This document shows positions 1-11,400 of a DNA stretch of 64,000 nucleotides, piece by piece (the stretch's first letter is position 1; every line of letters begins with the position of its first letter). Below the pieces are notes generated by a model. That model did not search any database. It saw nothing but the letters and a program-made list of their open reading frames with translations, and was not told where the DNA came from. This stretch comes from Membranipora membranacea (taxonomy: Eukaryota > Bryozoa > Gymnolaemata > Cheilostomatida > Membraniporidae), in NCBI GenBank assembly GCA_914767715.1, contig OU612073.1, forward strand, positions 18,662,001 to 18,726,000, in the 5' to 3' direction. The position numbers and the translations under genes were made by a program.

Positions 1-569
1 TAGGCCTGTGGAGCTACACCTTTAATAATAAACCTAGACAGGACCACACTGATCACGTGATATACTATTGCATGTATATCTCTGATCGATAGAGAGTGAA
101 TTAATTCACTTAGCTTGAGTGCGGCTGATATTCAGTATTTAGGAGACGTATGGATGATTACCCAAACTTTTGGATATACACTTATCATTTTCTCATTCTT
201 TGTTAAAATATTCTAATTTATATTTAGAAAATCTGATATCACCTTTTAACAGTTTTAGAAGAGCATTTAACACGTGTTTTTGACAAGAAAAGTGACATCG
301 AAACTGTGTATTGCTAGCCTAAGCTCAGCAGAGAGAACTAATGATGCAGAGCTAGGTAAATCCATTTCGATCATGTCTGTTTGATAAAATTAGCCAAAAA
401 ATTCTTCTTTTTTAGCCAAATGTAGGTGCTCAATATTTGCGACAGAAGCTCTGTCGATCAGAGATACACATACTAATAGTGTAATCTCGAAATCAGTGTG
501 AGACAGGACACTATGTACAGCTGAAGTGAGGCACTTAATTGTGGCATTGTTGCATTGTGACATTAGAAG

Positions 570-983
570 CAGTGGCGTATATTTGCACTCACGGCCCACG
601 GATATCCGTGAAAGGCTGAATAGCTCAGTGTGTAGAGCGTCTGCCTAATAGTCACTGTTAATAAGTTTGTTGTGGGTTCGAATCCCATTGAAGTCAGTTT
701 TTTTTCAAATGGGTGCTTTATAACTGGAGCATTTTTACCGTAATCTTCTACTGCTATTGAGTTGTTTTCTGAAAGTACCCAACAGCTCAGTGAGCTATTG
801 AAATACCTCTCTGCTTGCACTATTTTGCTACCGATATGCAAAAATTTCCGTGGTGGGAGGGCGCTTAAGCGCCCCTCCCACACCCTCCCGCCACGCCTAC
901 GGCGTGTGGATCGGGCTGTGCCCGATCATTATGCTCATCTCTAAAAAGACAGTGAGTGAATTTTTTTAGAATATACGCCCCTG
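570..983. mobile_element. Non-autonomous hAT-like element (MITE)
   Basis: The ends are imperfect terminal inverted repeats, CAGTGGCGTATAT on the left and ATATACGCCCCTG on the right. An exact 8-bp target duplication, ATTAGAAG, lies at 562-569 and 984-991. TIRs starting CAGTGG with 8-bp duplications are typical of hAT elements. It is 414 bp long with no transposase. The inside holds a tRNA-like segment (about 613-697) and a GC-rich palindrome (about 855-930). The related repeat at 21.19 kb lacks the insertion and so gives an empty site (GACATTGGAAGGTG). Confidence 0.8.
613..697 (+). repeat. tRNA-like segment inside the hAT-like MITE
   Basis: A box-A-like stretch (TAGCTCAGTGTGTAGAGCG) and a box-B-like stretch (GGGTTCGAATCCC) are spaced as in a tRNA gene and followed by a run of T. 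The ends do not pair convincingly as an acceptor stem, and a related segment occurs inside another transposon at 51.9 kb. It is more likely a tRNA-derived SINE-like module or pol III promoter relic than a working tRNA gene. Confidence 0.6.
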
Positions 984-1323
984 ATTAGAAGGTGTAGTTG
1001 CATTCATTGATATGAATGTATATGAATGTATATCAGTGGTTGCATTGGTGGTATCACTGTACATAAACCAGAATTTTTGTTCATAACTCGATCAATTTTG
1101 ATTACATTTTGAGTATGGAAATTGCTTTACCATCATCATCATTTAGTCTCAACTGGATGTTATTTCTTCTTCAAAAACTTTTTTCCTCAAATTCCTATCA
1201 CCCTGCCTCAATGCTAATTCTCCATATAGTGTCCTAGGAGTAGGTTTATTATCAAGTCTATGGGTATAACATAACTAATCACTCAGCTTAGCCAATCATG
1301 CTTATGCTTCTTCCTCTTTCCAG

Positions 1324-4300
1324 TTTATCCGGCATTCATAATGAGCGAACATATCCCACATATCGATGCTCGAAAACAACCTATGGGGTATATCACTGAT
1401 CACCTGTTATCAGAGGCTTCTAAGAAGAGACAATTTATCATGACTGCAAAGATTGATAATCTAACTGTGACTGCGACGATCACTTTCGAGATAGAGGCTG
1501 TCAAAGCGGATACATCAGATAATCCTCTATTGTTCATTCATTACAAAGAACCACTTTCGATCGGAAAATCAGTTGGGCGTTATATCCATTATGGCAATGT
1601 GACGGTCACAAATCAAAACCTTAAGCTTATCGGCCATCACCCATTAGAAATTGACTATCATCACAGGAAATTTGAGGAACAATATTCGGAATCTCTTCGC
1701 ATCAAATACAAGAGTGAGTTAACATCATCAGGAGTTGTGTTCTAATAGCATGAGAGCGAGAAAAACAAGTTCGGATATGGGAGGGTCTCAAAAAAATCTG
1801 ACTTGCAGCTGTTTGAGCCCAGAAACCAGGGCCAAATGGGTTTACCCCTGTCTAATTCCCTTGTTGACACAAGGCTGCTTCAACCATATTTATCAGATCA
1901 ATAACTGTTTTGGTAACAACATTGATTGAGTTTTGCTATTTGGTTCAATTGCAGTAAAATGGTGTTCTGATGAAAATACCATAAATGATCGGGACGAATT
2001 CCTCAGAATACACTGCAAGATGTAAGCCAGGATATGAACTAGTGTCCAAGGAAAATTATTATACCTGTTATAATGAAGAAGAATGGCTTCAACCACCGAG
2101 ATGCAAGATAATAAGAAACAAAGCATCTGAGGCAGCAACATATGCTACATTATCAGATCATGGTACGCGTGCTTGTATAATAATTGTGTTTTCATTTTGC
2201 TATGAGATCATTGACAAATCAAAGGTAATTATTTTCTAGCCGTGCTGCTATCAGTATATAGCTGGGTACTTGGGCCGGGGTTTTTAACACTCATTACTCT
2301 TGTATTGTGTCCAACATGTTTTTTTCAATATGAGGGAAGTTTTACATGAGAGAGTTCAAATAGTAAAAAACACTGCATGTGGGCCACAAATGGCCCTCCA
2401 TGATGGTGGTATGTTCGATGGCATGATGGAAAACGAATATAAGAAATGTACTAATTTCTGTGAAGTTCATTCTACTTTTAGGTGATCAGCGAAAAACTAC
2501 AGTACAGCCAACTGTTCAGGAAAAGATGAGAGTGACAGAGAACCTGCCCTATAAGACTCAGATGAGGGAAATAATTATCATTGCAGCCGTTTTTGCTGCT
2601 CTCTGCGTACTTGTCACAGCTTTGGGCGTAATTCATCTCCAGTTCAAAAAGAGGTCAGTTTATAGCCCGAAAGTTTAAACAACCAATATGAAGATCAACA
2701 AATCAAAGAAAATTAATCAGATATTTGAATCGCTATACATTTTGTAACAAATAACTCTTCTGAGTAAATCATCATCCTAATATAAATGAATTCATGTTGA
2801 TTTAGGACTAGAAGAAGATCCATGTTACAGACAACCACTAGACCATTACCTTCATTACCTACTGTAGCAGGTTCTCAGCTCAATATGATCGGTGAGTAAG
2901 CTGTTACACAAAGAGTTGTTCTAGCTAAACTAGTGTAGTTCCTTAGTTGGTGTTTTTAATCCTCTCATCAGGCTATGTGATCAGGTTTGATAGCCTAAGA
3001 TCCTGGTGTGTGTATACTTTGGTCACACCAAAAAGTGCCATTTAAAATGGGTGGGGTATATAATTAAGGCAGCAATAGAGTCACCATTAAGCATCAGCAG
3101 TGCCAAAGTTGGATTAACCGTTGAAAATCGCATTGTAGTGTCGAAACTACATGAGTCTGAAGTTTCTAATGGTAGACTCATACGCAAAATGTATGTTTAT
3201 GACATCATATCCCCCTACGCAAGGTTCGCCAGCGGCAGTGAGGCCTTCCTTTTTCATTTCAGTCCTAGCTGCCCGTTGAACTGTTTTTGGGCTTATTTTG
3301 AAGCTTATAAGCTGGAGCAGTTCCTCTGATTATTTAAAGTTTTATTTTATGGATGCCTTAAATGACATACGTAGGTATTTTTGATATTCTTTTACTTACA
3401 CCAGATATTTGCTGCTTATAACGATCGAAAATGATTGAAAAAATAAAATCCACTCAAGACACAATTGTGGTAAAGAAAAGAATAAATAGAAAATGTCATC
3501 ACTCTTATTGTCAGTTGCCGAGTACTGCATAGCTTCATTCAAATATAATTATAAATATTGCTCCTACATTGCCAAGGAAACTAAAGGTATCGCTTGCAAA
3601 CGTAAAGAGCCAACGGATAGTTGGTGGGTGCAACATTGCGTACCATTTCCATACTCCTACAGCCTGTGTACTTCAAAAAATAAAACTTTTTCAATGGATC
3701 CAAAATTATTCGCCAAAAGTCTTCTCGGCACAGATTGCAATTACACACTCGATCTTGATTTAAGAGTATCCCAGAGTAAGTAGGTCCAAACTTCTCACAA
3801 GCAGTCATACACTCGCCAAATGAGCTAGGCTCAAAGTTCTTTAGAATATACTGATCTACAATGGAAAATGAATGCATAATTATAACATTTTATTATTAAG
3901 TCTATTGATTGACATAATCTCGATGTAAAAAAAACTTCGTCCCGGGATATCAAGCAGCATGTATCAATTAATTGTGACAGCTATGTATGCTTGATTAAAT
4001 TCTCCGGCTGGATGACTGTAAATCAGGGTTAGTTTTTGGATGGAGAATATAATGATTTCTATAAAGTTTATATGCATTTATGGTAGAGAGCTCAATATTA
4101 TCCACAAATAAAGTGTTACACAAGAATTAACTAAGTAGAATAATTCCCATTCAGTCTCTACCTCAATTAGATACCAAATGACACTTTATATGAGTTGTAT
4201 ATGAGCATTTTTCAACTGAAAAAAATTTTGCAACACTATCCGATAACTAGAGCAAGACCGGAAAACAAATTGTTTTTATTGCGACTTGCGGGTTTAGAAA

Positions 4301-5695
4301 GTTTTTCAATCTGCCAAGTGTGTCATTATTATAGCGAAGTTAAATCACAAGATATACAGTTATCTACTGGTACATACCTGGTAAAGACTTATCACGACAT
4401 GTCAGTGAAAATACTCTGGAAGCAACATGAGGGGTGAACAGAAGTAGAATAAAAGGAAATACTGTTATATTCATTGTGTCTTGCAGACTTAGACCAAACA
4501 CTCTAAGAATGGTTTTGTCAGATAATTGTTAAGCAGTACCTTCTTCTTATTCTTATATGGCTCAAATCTTGAGTTATGCTAATCCAAGTATGTGACACTT
4601 ATCTCTTTCCCAAGTGCTCTTACGTAGTTAGGGTATTACAGTTATAGTAATCTTTAGTGTTCCAAATGATAAAAAAAAGGTCACACATTATAATTGACTA
4701 TGAAGGGGCTTAGATGGTGTTAGCATCAGGAGCTGAATGCAAGTACCTGCAGTAAAAAGCTTTGATCTCAAGCTAAATACCTGCAGGTGTTCTAAACCAC
4801 CGATACAGGATCCAGGTCCACATGAATTAAACCACAAATATAAGCTGTACACTGAGTCAGAAGCCCAAGAGTCCTTGGAGTTAGATTGACAGGCTGGCTA
4901 TTATCATCTCATTGGATCGCTGGGGAATTATGAATAAGTTCTGAAATACCAAGATGTTTGTTCTTTCGGAATCATAATACAAGTTGCAACGGGAGTGGTA
5001 CAATACAAGTTTGTCAATGTTGTATTTCTATTTCTATTCCAGATACAGAGCATACTAGTGACCTTCACTGTGAATCTGCCACCACCTCCATCTATGAGAA
5101 CTTTGAGAAGACAGATGTATATGCAGACTACAGCGTCATTGATGAAAATAACATGCTTAGCAGCTCTCAACAAAATATGGGCATTGCTCCTTCTAACACT
5201 ATCCATCCTTCTACAATGATAACAAGATGCCCTTCACCTGGTTTGTTGGGATCATGTTTAAATGAGATAGAGAAAAGAGGGATGCGTTTTCACGACACTT
5301 TGCTAAAGATGCCAGATAATTTTTTGGAAAAGCTATCTGCAGCGTCTATGGTATCGCCGTCCCCTCAGTTACCTTGTACAGGGCCATCAACATCCAGGCC
5401 AAGTGACTTCATACGTTTGCGTATGAGTACAGTTGATGAAACAAGTAACATCACCACCAATCAATGTGCTATAGCCTCAAGAAAAACAGAAGAATTTGAA
5501 ATTGAGAACGGACAAGATGCATTGTCATCTGGCCATAATCCTTGCGAGAAGACACCAAAAAACATTGAAGCTAACGAGGCTAATACTTTATCTTCTCTGT
5601 CACAAGACTGTACTACTCAGATTAACAATGATAATCGTGATCCGATCCAGTACGAAGACACTCTAAGTGTTTATGATGTGTATACATTGGATTAG
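1324..5695 (+). CDS. CUB-Sushi type I receptor, copy 1 (5' part outside window; Sushi exon disrupted)
   Basis: Exons by homology with copy 2 and splice signals: 1324-1713 (cysteine-free domain), 1955-2162 (Sushi), 2482-2653 (juxtamembrane plus TM helix, core IIIIAAVFAALCVLVTALG), 2806-2891 (Arg/Pro-rich), 5043-5695 (Tyr-containing tail, ending DVYTLD). The signal-peptide and CUB exons are not in the window. Relative to copy 2 the Sushi exon has a net loss of 20 nt after ACCATAAAT, which shifts the frame and removes the first Sushi cysteine. An AG at about 2,010 (TTCCTCAG) would restore frame but give a three-cysteine, truncated Sushi domain. The tail is open throughout and keeps the YENF and YADY motifs. 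AATAAA follows near 5,848. The gene is either a recent pseudogene or a receptor with a reduced ectodomain. A secreted-protein gene lies antisense in the 2892-5042 intron. Confidence 0.7.
3581..4474 (-). CDS. Nested antisense secreted eight-cysteine protein, copy 1
   Basis: Two exons on the opposite strand inside the last intron of receptor copy 1: 4474-4378 (ATG, signal peptide starting MNITVF, then LTCRDKS) and 3855-3581 (ending CKRYL and a stop). The donor is CCAG|GTATGT and the acceptor CCATTGTAG|AT. The phase is 1, giving a D codon and about 123 aa. The mature part has eight cysteines, patterned C, C-x3-C, C-x-C-x2-C, C, C. The pattern is loosely WSC/apple-like, but no family is recognised. 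The exon structure is identical in copies 2 and 3, which supports a real gene. It probably acts outside the cell. A link to the surrounding receptor is suggested only by position. Confidence 0.75.
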
Positions 5696-6585
5696 CTCTC
5701 CATTTTTGTTTTGCCTTTTATTATTTAACCTGTTATATCCGGTTGTTTTTGAGTACAAAGAATCCAGCATCTCGTATTGCATAAATAAGAAGCGTCATAT
5801 GGTTCCTTCTTTGACGAATAAGATGAGGTTTAGTGGTTTGTGAAATGAATAAACTTTTTACCCTCACCATTACCCACTTATTGAGAGTAGCATTAGAACA
5901 GACCAATCACATCTCAATCCTGTATGATAAACGTAGTTTGTAAGTTTAATCTTGTGAAACAGTCTCTAAATCTGCATAATCGCTATTGATCAAAACCATA
6001 TAATACCACATAGTAAGGATATATCCTTAATCTGCGATAATACCTTAGTGCACCGCACAAGAATTGATGCAACACAGTAATCTTGATAATCTTATGATAA
6101 CTGAGAGGACAAAAAATTGGCAGGTGTCTTGACTATCATGATGTAATTATGAGAAAGGCACTTGACTAAACTGAAAAACTTTTCTGTTCGCTCTCCAATC
6201 TCACAGCAGAGAGTTAGAGACAAACTCTCTGCACGCAGTAAGAACAGATCGAAACCCCAAACATGAGTTTTGTCCTATCGATTTGGTTACATTGAACTTT
6301 TATATTGACAAAAATTTGCGAATTCAATGTATATTTGCCTTACTAGTATAGTATAGATATAGTAAAGTATAGTGTGTATTATACTAAATATAAACTTTTT
6401 GTATATAACAAATATATTATGTGTTAGCTAGCTCAAGATTACATAAAGCTGTGCACGTAATCGAAAAAAAGAAAGAAAATTTCCATCCACGAAAGATCCA
6501 GATTGGAACTAATTTAAAAGGTGAAAACTAAATAGTTGTGTTATTTAACCTACTATTGAACTCGTAACTGCGTGGATGAGAGCAT
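5696..6585 (+). other. Receptor copy 1 3' UTR and spacer
   Basis: The first 430 bases match the sequence after copy 2 (15,029-15,450) and, in inverted orientation, 60,350-60,690 and 61,395-61,477. They contain an AATAAA near 5,848 in the shared context GAAATGAATAAA. The remaining AT-rich spacer shows no gene. Confidence 0.6.
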
Positions 6586-6589
6586 ATTT

Positions 6590-7110
6590 TTTTCATCATC
6601 TCTTGGTACTTATTAGCCTGACCTCCACCTGACTGAGCCGGTGGCGCGGGTGGGTGTTGAGGGTACCGCCATATAGATAGAAAAAATCAGTCGCAATTTT
6701 CACCTCAACGAACTATGCTAAAGAGGTAACAGCAGATGGTATAATTAATCACTCACTCAGTTTGGTAATCATGGTCAGTTTTGTGTCAAAAACCATAGCA
6801 ATTTTTAGTTCTATTTCTGCAAGATTTGAACTTTAATTTAAAAAATATTGAGATTTTTCTTCCATTTGGATGGGTAAATTAAGACGTCTTTGTGCTGACA
6901 TATAAGCTCGCTGACTGCTAACTATCGTTTGACCTGGGTGTTCGGGCTGTCTCTGATGTCCATTAGGTACACTGCAAGCTTGCTGTGAGACAAATACACA
7001 TATTTCGATAATAGATGACATTTTTCTGCGGTGACTAGACCCACAGCTGTTCAAAGTAATCATGGTTTTTATACACCTTAATACTCTTTTGTCAATCCGT
7101 TTGGAGTTAA
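6590..7110 (-). pseudogene. WAVE gene remnant downstream of receptor copy 1
   Basis: Three pieces match exons of the intact WAVE gene on the same strand. 6,590-6,670 matches exon 7 (proline-rich start, 18,770-18,850), 6,840-6,985 matches exon 6 (19,046-19,163), and 7,015-7,105 matches exon 4 (21,660-21,761, end of the WAVE homology domain). The last two are directly joined, so the interval matching 19.17-21.65 kb is missing. No continuous reading frame survives. Flanking sequence to 7,240 also aligns with 21,765-21,850. The remnant shows that WAVE belonged to the duplicated unit. Confidence 0.8.
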
Positions 7111-7259
7111 GGCAGGATTACGCAGTAAATACAGATATGGAGCAAGGCAGTTTGAGTGCTGAGGATTTACAGTTATGCTATGAAAACACCACACCGAGGG
7201 GACATCGGGCGGTGGGCAAAAGTCTGGGCGGCTCAGACTACACCTACACATAATTCATT

Positions 7260-8470
7260 GAAAAGAACATCATTTGAGAGACATTTGTGGGCTTCACCAA
7301 CTGGTAGCTGAATATTTTAAAATTTCTTAAAAATATTACTAAAATTGGTTATTTTTTTCAAGTATCAAGCTTGTGTGACGCCTGGAATGGTTTGGGATTG
7401 GATCGGGTTTGAATGAACTTGTGCTTCCTAACTTGAATGCATGCCGCAAAATGCTATAATATTATAAAATCTGCAACATTGTTTCCCTTTGTGATCAGAT
7501 TTTTTAACAACAACCACAATAAACAATCATTTGCTACCGGTTACAGGATCTGTACAGAATTAGAGGAATATATCGCAACAAAAGTAATTTGGATTATTTC
7601 ATCAAGCAAGCTTACAAAAAAAAAAGTAAATTTTTTTGATGGCGGTGAATGGTACTGGTAAACTCTTGAGCGGTCCTGATGACTTTCTCGCCAGTTTTCT
7701 AAGCAAAATATTATGTTAAGACATGACTTCCTTCCGTGGACCATTAATAGTTCCTACTCAAAACTAACAGGCTGTTATCCTACTACCTGGTGAATTGAAA
7801 TGGGAGCGATCGGATCAAACCTGATTTACAGGTGACATAGGCTATGCATCTCGTATCTCAGAATGCCTCAGCATAGATAAAATGCATTGCACTCATGACG
7901 AACACATACGGAGGTTGAGCCACTTCTAGTCTGAGCCCCAGACCCTTGCCTCCCCTCATACGTCCACCTGGACAGATAAATTCTGAACAAACCCAAATCA
8001 TTAATAGGATAAGGTCTCACAGCAACCAAACTTGCCAAATGCAAAAAAAAATACACTAACTTCCATTTACATGTTGTGTATAGGCATCAATTTTTTGCAG
8101 CTTCCTTAATATTTCTTATTGCGCAACTAACAAAGGCCCAGGTGATATAACTTGGTACAAGTGGCGAGGGATTAACACATATAATCCCCCACTCCCATGT
8201 ACTATTGTGGAGTGGACTTTTTACTTTACATTCACCATTAATGAGAACAGATTGTTTTGAAACCAACAAAAAAGACTTAGAAAAAGCCCTAATAACTCAT
8301 TGTGCATTGTTTAAATTAATATCATTAGATAAAACACCTAAAAATAAAATAACACTGTTACACTGAGCAGAGGGAGAACAAACATTTCAAAAGTTTCTGT
8401 CGGACAAGACAGTAGAGATTTTTGTTTCACCAGGATTTAAATTTACACAGGTTTCCCATCTGCTGTAGTC
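7260..8470. other. Spacer before receptor copy 2
   Basis: AT-rich sequence with no convincing exon, RNA gene or repeat family recognised. It would hold the promoter of receptor copy 2, but no clear core element was identified. Confidence 0.4.
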
Positions 8471-11400
8471 ATGAAGTTTATTTTGTTCAGGTAGGTGGAT
8501 CCAATAGTTAAAATAAATAACCTAGTTTAAAATACTTGAAGTTGTTTATAATATAATATTACTTGGTTCACGGCACTTTAATCTGTGTTTTGTGTTTTAA
8601 TTTGTGTTTTGTATTCTTGTTTTTTTTCTAGGAAGTTGACAGGAACTGCGCAATTGAAAAAGGAAACTATCTTATTGTTCATGTGCTACACTTACATGTC
8701 AGCAGCGGGTGAGTAGTCTGACACTTTTCCAGGCATTATGATGACTTTTACAACGTTACTGACAGTTCTGGCAGTAGTACTAGTAGATCAATTAATATTG
8801 ACAGATATTGTTGAGTTCAATAATCCAAGAATCCTACATCTTTTACTTTGAATGATAATCGATTTCAGTCTCAAAATACCATCCGACAATCTCGTATTTT
8901 TCTAGGCAGATTAAATGGAGTTGCCTTCACATATCCATAAATGTGACTCTGCCGTACAGTTGCGCAACTACAGTTTTATTTTATCTTTTAAAGGTGAAGA
9001 GACACTGAATCTTAACGTCAAATTCTGTAAATCAGCGGATGGGAGTGAGGTGATGACACTTGATGACATGGATAAAGTGAACCAAGGCGTTATCTACATG
9101 GATCGCTATGATAATCAAACCTCTCCCAGAAACTGTACAGTGAGAATCAAGGGGAATCAGACAGGTGTCATTATATTCAAGCAGAGATGGAGAGATGCCA
9201 CAAGCGGACCATGTCTTAAAGACAGAGTGGTAAGCGGTGAGAGCCAAAATGGGTCATGCCGAGAGCAGAGGGAATATTTTGACAAGGAGATCACTATCAC
9301 ATTGGAGACAGGAAACACGGCTCAACCAGGCTTCACCATAGCTTTCACAGGTGAGCTTTTATTCTCAATAAACAGTCTTTCTTGTTCGCATTGTTAGCAT
9401 AGGCTCAATTTAATTTATTTATTTGTTTGATGTTTAAGGTATAGTAACAGCCCCAACCAATTATGTTGTTTCATATATCATTGGGAAGCTCACAACACCA
9501 AGCTCATAGGAGGCACTGTCACAGCCATCATAAATCCCGAAGATGCGATATTGTTATCATAATAACTTGTGAACTGCTGGTAATAGAATCATAATTTAGC
9601 ATTCAGACCTATATTTGCTTCATTTTTTCATTCTAGGGTATATTTTTATTGGTTTTGCAAAATTGAGACATCATAACTATTATTATAGTAAAAATAGGTA
9701 TGCATGCACCAATCACGGATATGCTGATAACGGCCCTTTAGAGGTATTAAAATTGGTCACCCCACTATGACAAGGTGTAACCGTCTAAGATCATGCATCT
9801 GATAAACCACCTTGGATACTATGTTGGAAGAAAAATAACTCCTAACTCCTAATTACATGTCTTTTTTTGGACAAAACATGGTACACTAATGCCTAGACAT
9901 GATCAAGCACAACTTATGATAGCAGCTCGACAATATTAAAGTTGCTCCCCAAACACATCTATAGGGTAACGAATTTCTCGCACAGTGTTTTGTTTAAACA
10001 AGTTCGCAATATTAATAAAACGCCTCTCACAGGTCGAAGAATGTGGGTTGAATTGATACTAGGAGATTATTAAAAGCAATAACAGAAATTTTTTTGATTT
10101 TACCTTCATTTGTTTGAAAGTTATCCATACAACAGCCAAATTATATGGGGAATTATTACATTACGTCATGCGACACGAAGTCGTTGAAAATTAGTTTTCT
10201 ACAATCCTGACATTGAGAGAATTCCGATGGTATACGAAACATGCGATTTCTCAAAAAAATTTGCCGTTACTATACCTTGAGTTTATCATATGACCTTTTT
10301 TTACTAGCTATTGTTGAACTGTAATTTTGTATAATATGGTGATAAGCTCTTATCCCAAAGGTATATGATAACTTATCACTCAGCCTGTCATATCATATGG
10401 TGGTTTTTCCCTCTTTCCAGTTTATCCAGCGTTCACCATGCGTGAACATATCCCTCATATCGATGCCCGAAAACAACCTGAGGGATATATCACTGATCAC
10501 CTGTTCTCAGAAGCTTCTAAGAAAAGACCATACACCATGAAAACAAAGATTGACAATCTACCTGTAACTGCTACGATAACGTTCCAGATTGAGGCTGTCA
10601 AAGCGGATAAATCACAGAACCCTCTATTGTTCATTTATTACCAAAAACCTCTCTCCTCTGGTAAATCAATCCAGCATTATATTCATTATGGTAATGTGAC
10701 AGTCAGAAACAAGGATTTGAAGTTTATAGGCCATTATCCACTAGAAATAGACTATCACAGGAAATTTGAGGCACAAAATGAGGAATCTCTTCGCATCAAA
10801 TATAAAGGTGAGTTAGCATCTTCCATAAACAGGAGTTGTGTACTCATAGCATAAGACCATGGACAGCAAGTTTTGGATATGGGAGCAGGGAGGGAGTGAC
10901 TCAAACCCCAGAAACTAGGATCACAGTGGGTTGACCCCTGACTATTACCTTTGCTGACACAGGTTACTACCACCATATTTATCAGATCAATAATTGCTAT
11001 GGTAACAACATTGGTTGAGGTTTGCAATTTGGTTCTGATTTCAGTGAAATGGTGCACTGATGAAAAGACCATAAATAACCTTGAACCGCTACAACAGATT
11101 CAGACGAATAAACCAGAATACGCTGCGATATGTAAGCCGGGATATGAACTAGATCCCAAGGAAACTTATTACACCTGTTATAATGAAGACGAATGGCTTC
11201 AACCACCGAGATGCAGGAAAATAAGAAACAAAACATCTGAGATTTCGCCAGATGATACACTATCAGATCATGGTATGTATGCTGATATAACAATGGTGTT
11301 ATTTTTTCGTTGTGACCTCCTCAACCGATCAGAGGTGCATCTTTTCTAGTTGTAATGCTATCGTTATATAGCTAGATTTCTGGGCAGAACTCTAAGGACT

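Larger units (their letters stand above)
1..1290. repeat. Foldback-type repeat block with nested insertion
   Basis: The first 40 bases and the stretch near 1,225-1,265 carry facing copies of a motif around AACCTAGACAGG. Parts of 440-560 and 990-1,265 match 21,120-21,600, where a shorter version of the same inverted-repeat element sits in a WAVE intron. Bases 40-120 also match 19,895-19,975. The left copy is interrupted by a hAT-like element (570-983). No coding exon of the receptor is visible here. The upstream exons of receptor copy 1 must lie beyond the window edge. Confidence 0.6.

Noticed and set aside
613-697. Possible functional tRNA gene (also 51,914-51,992)
   Set aside because: Box A and B are good, but acceptor stems do not pair and both lie inside transposons with related flanks.
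5043-5695. ITIM or ITAM in the receptor tail
   Set aside because: Tyrosines are abundant, but no site fits the full (I/V/L/S)xYxx(I/V/L) pattern, nor a spaced pair of YxxL/I.
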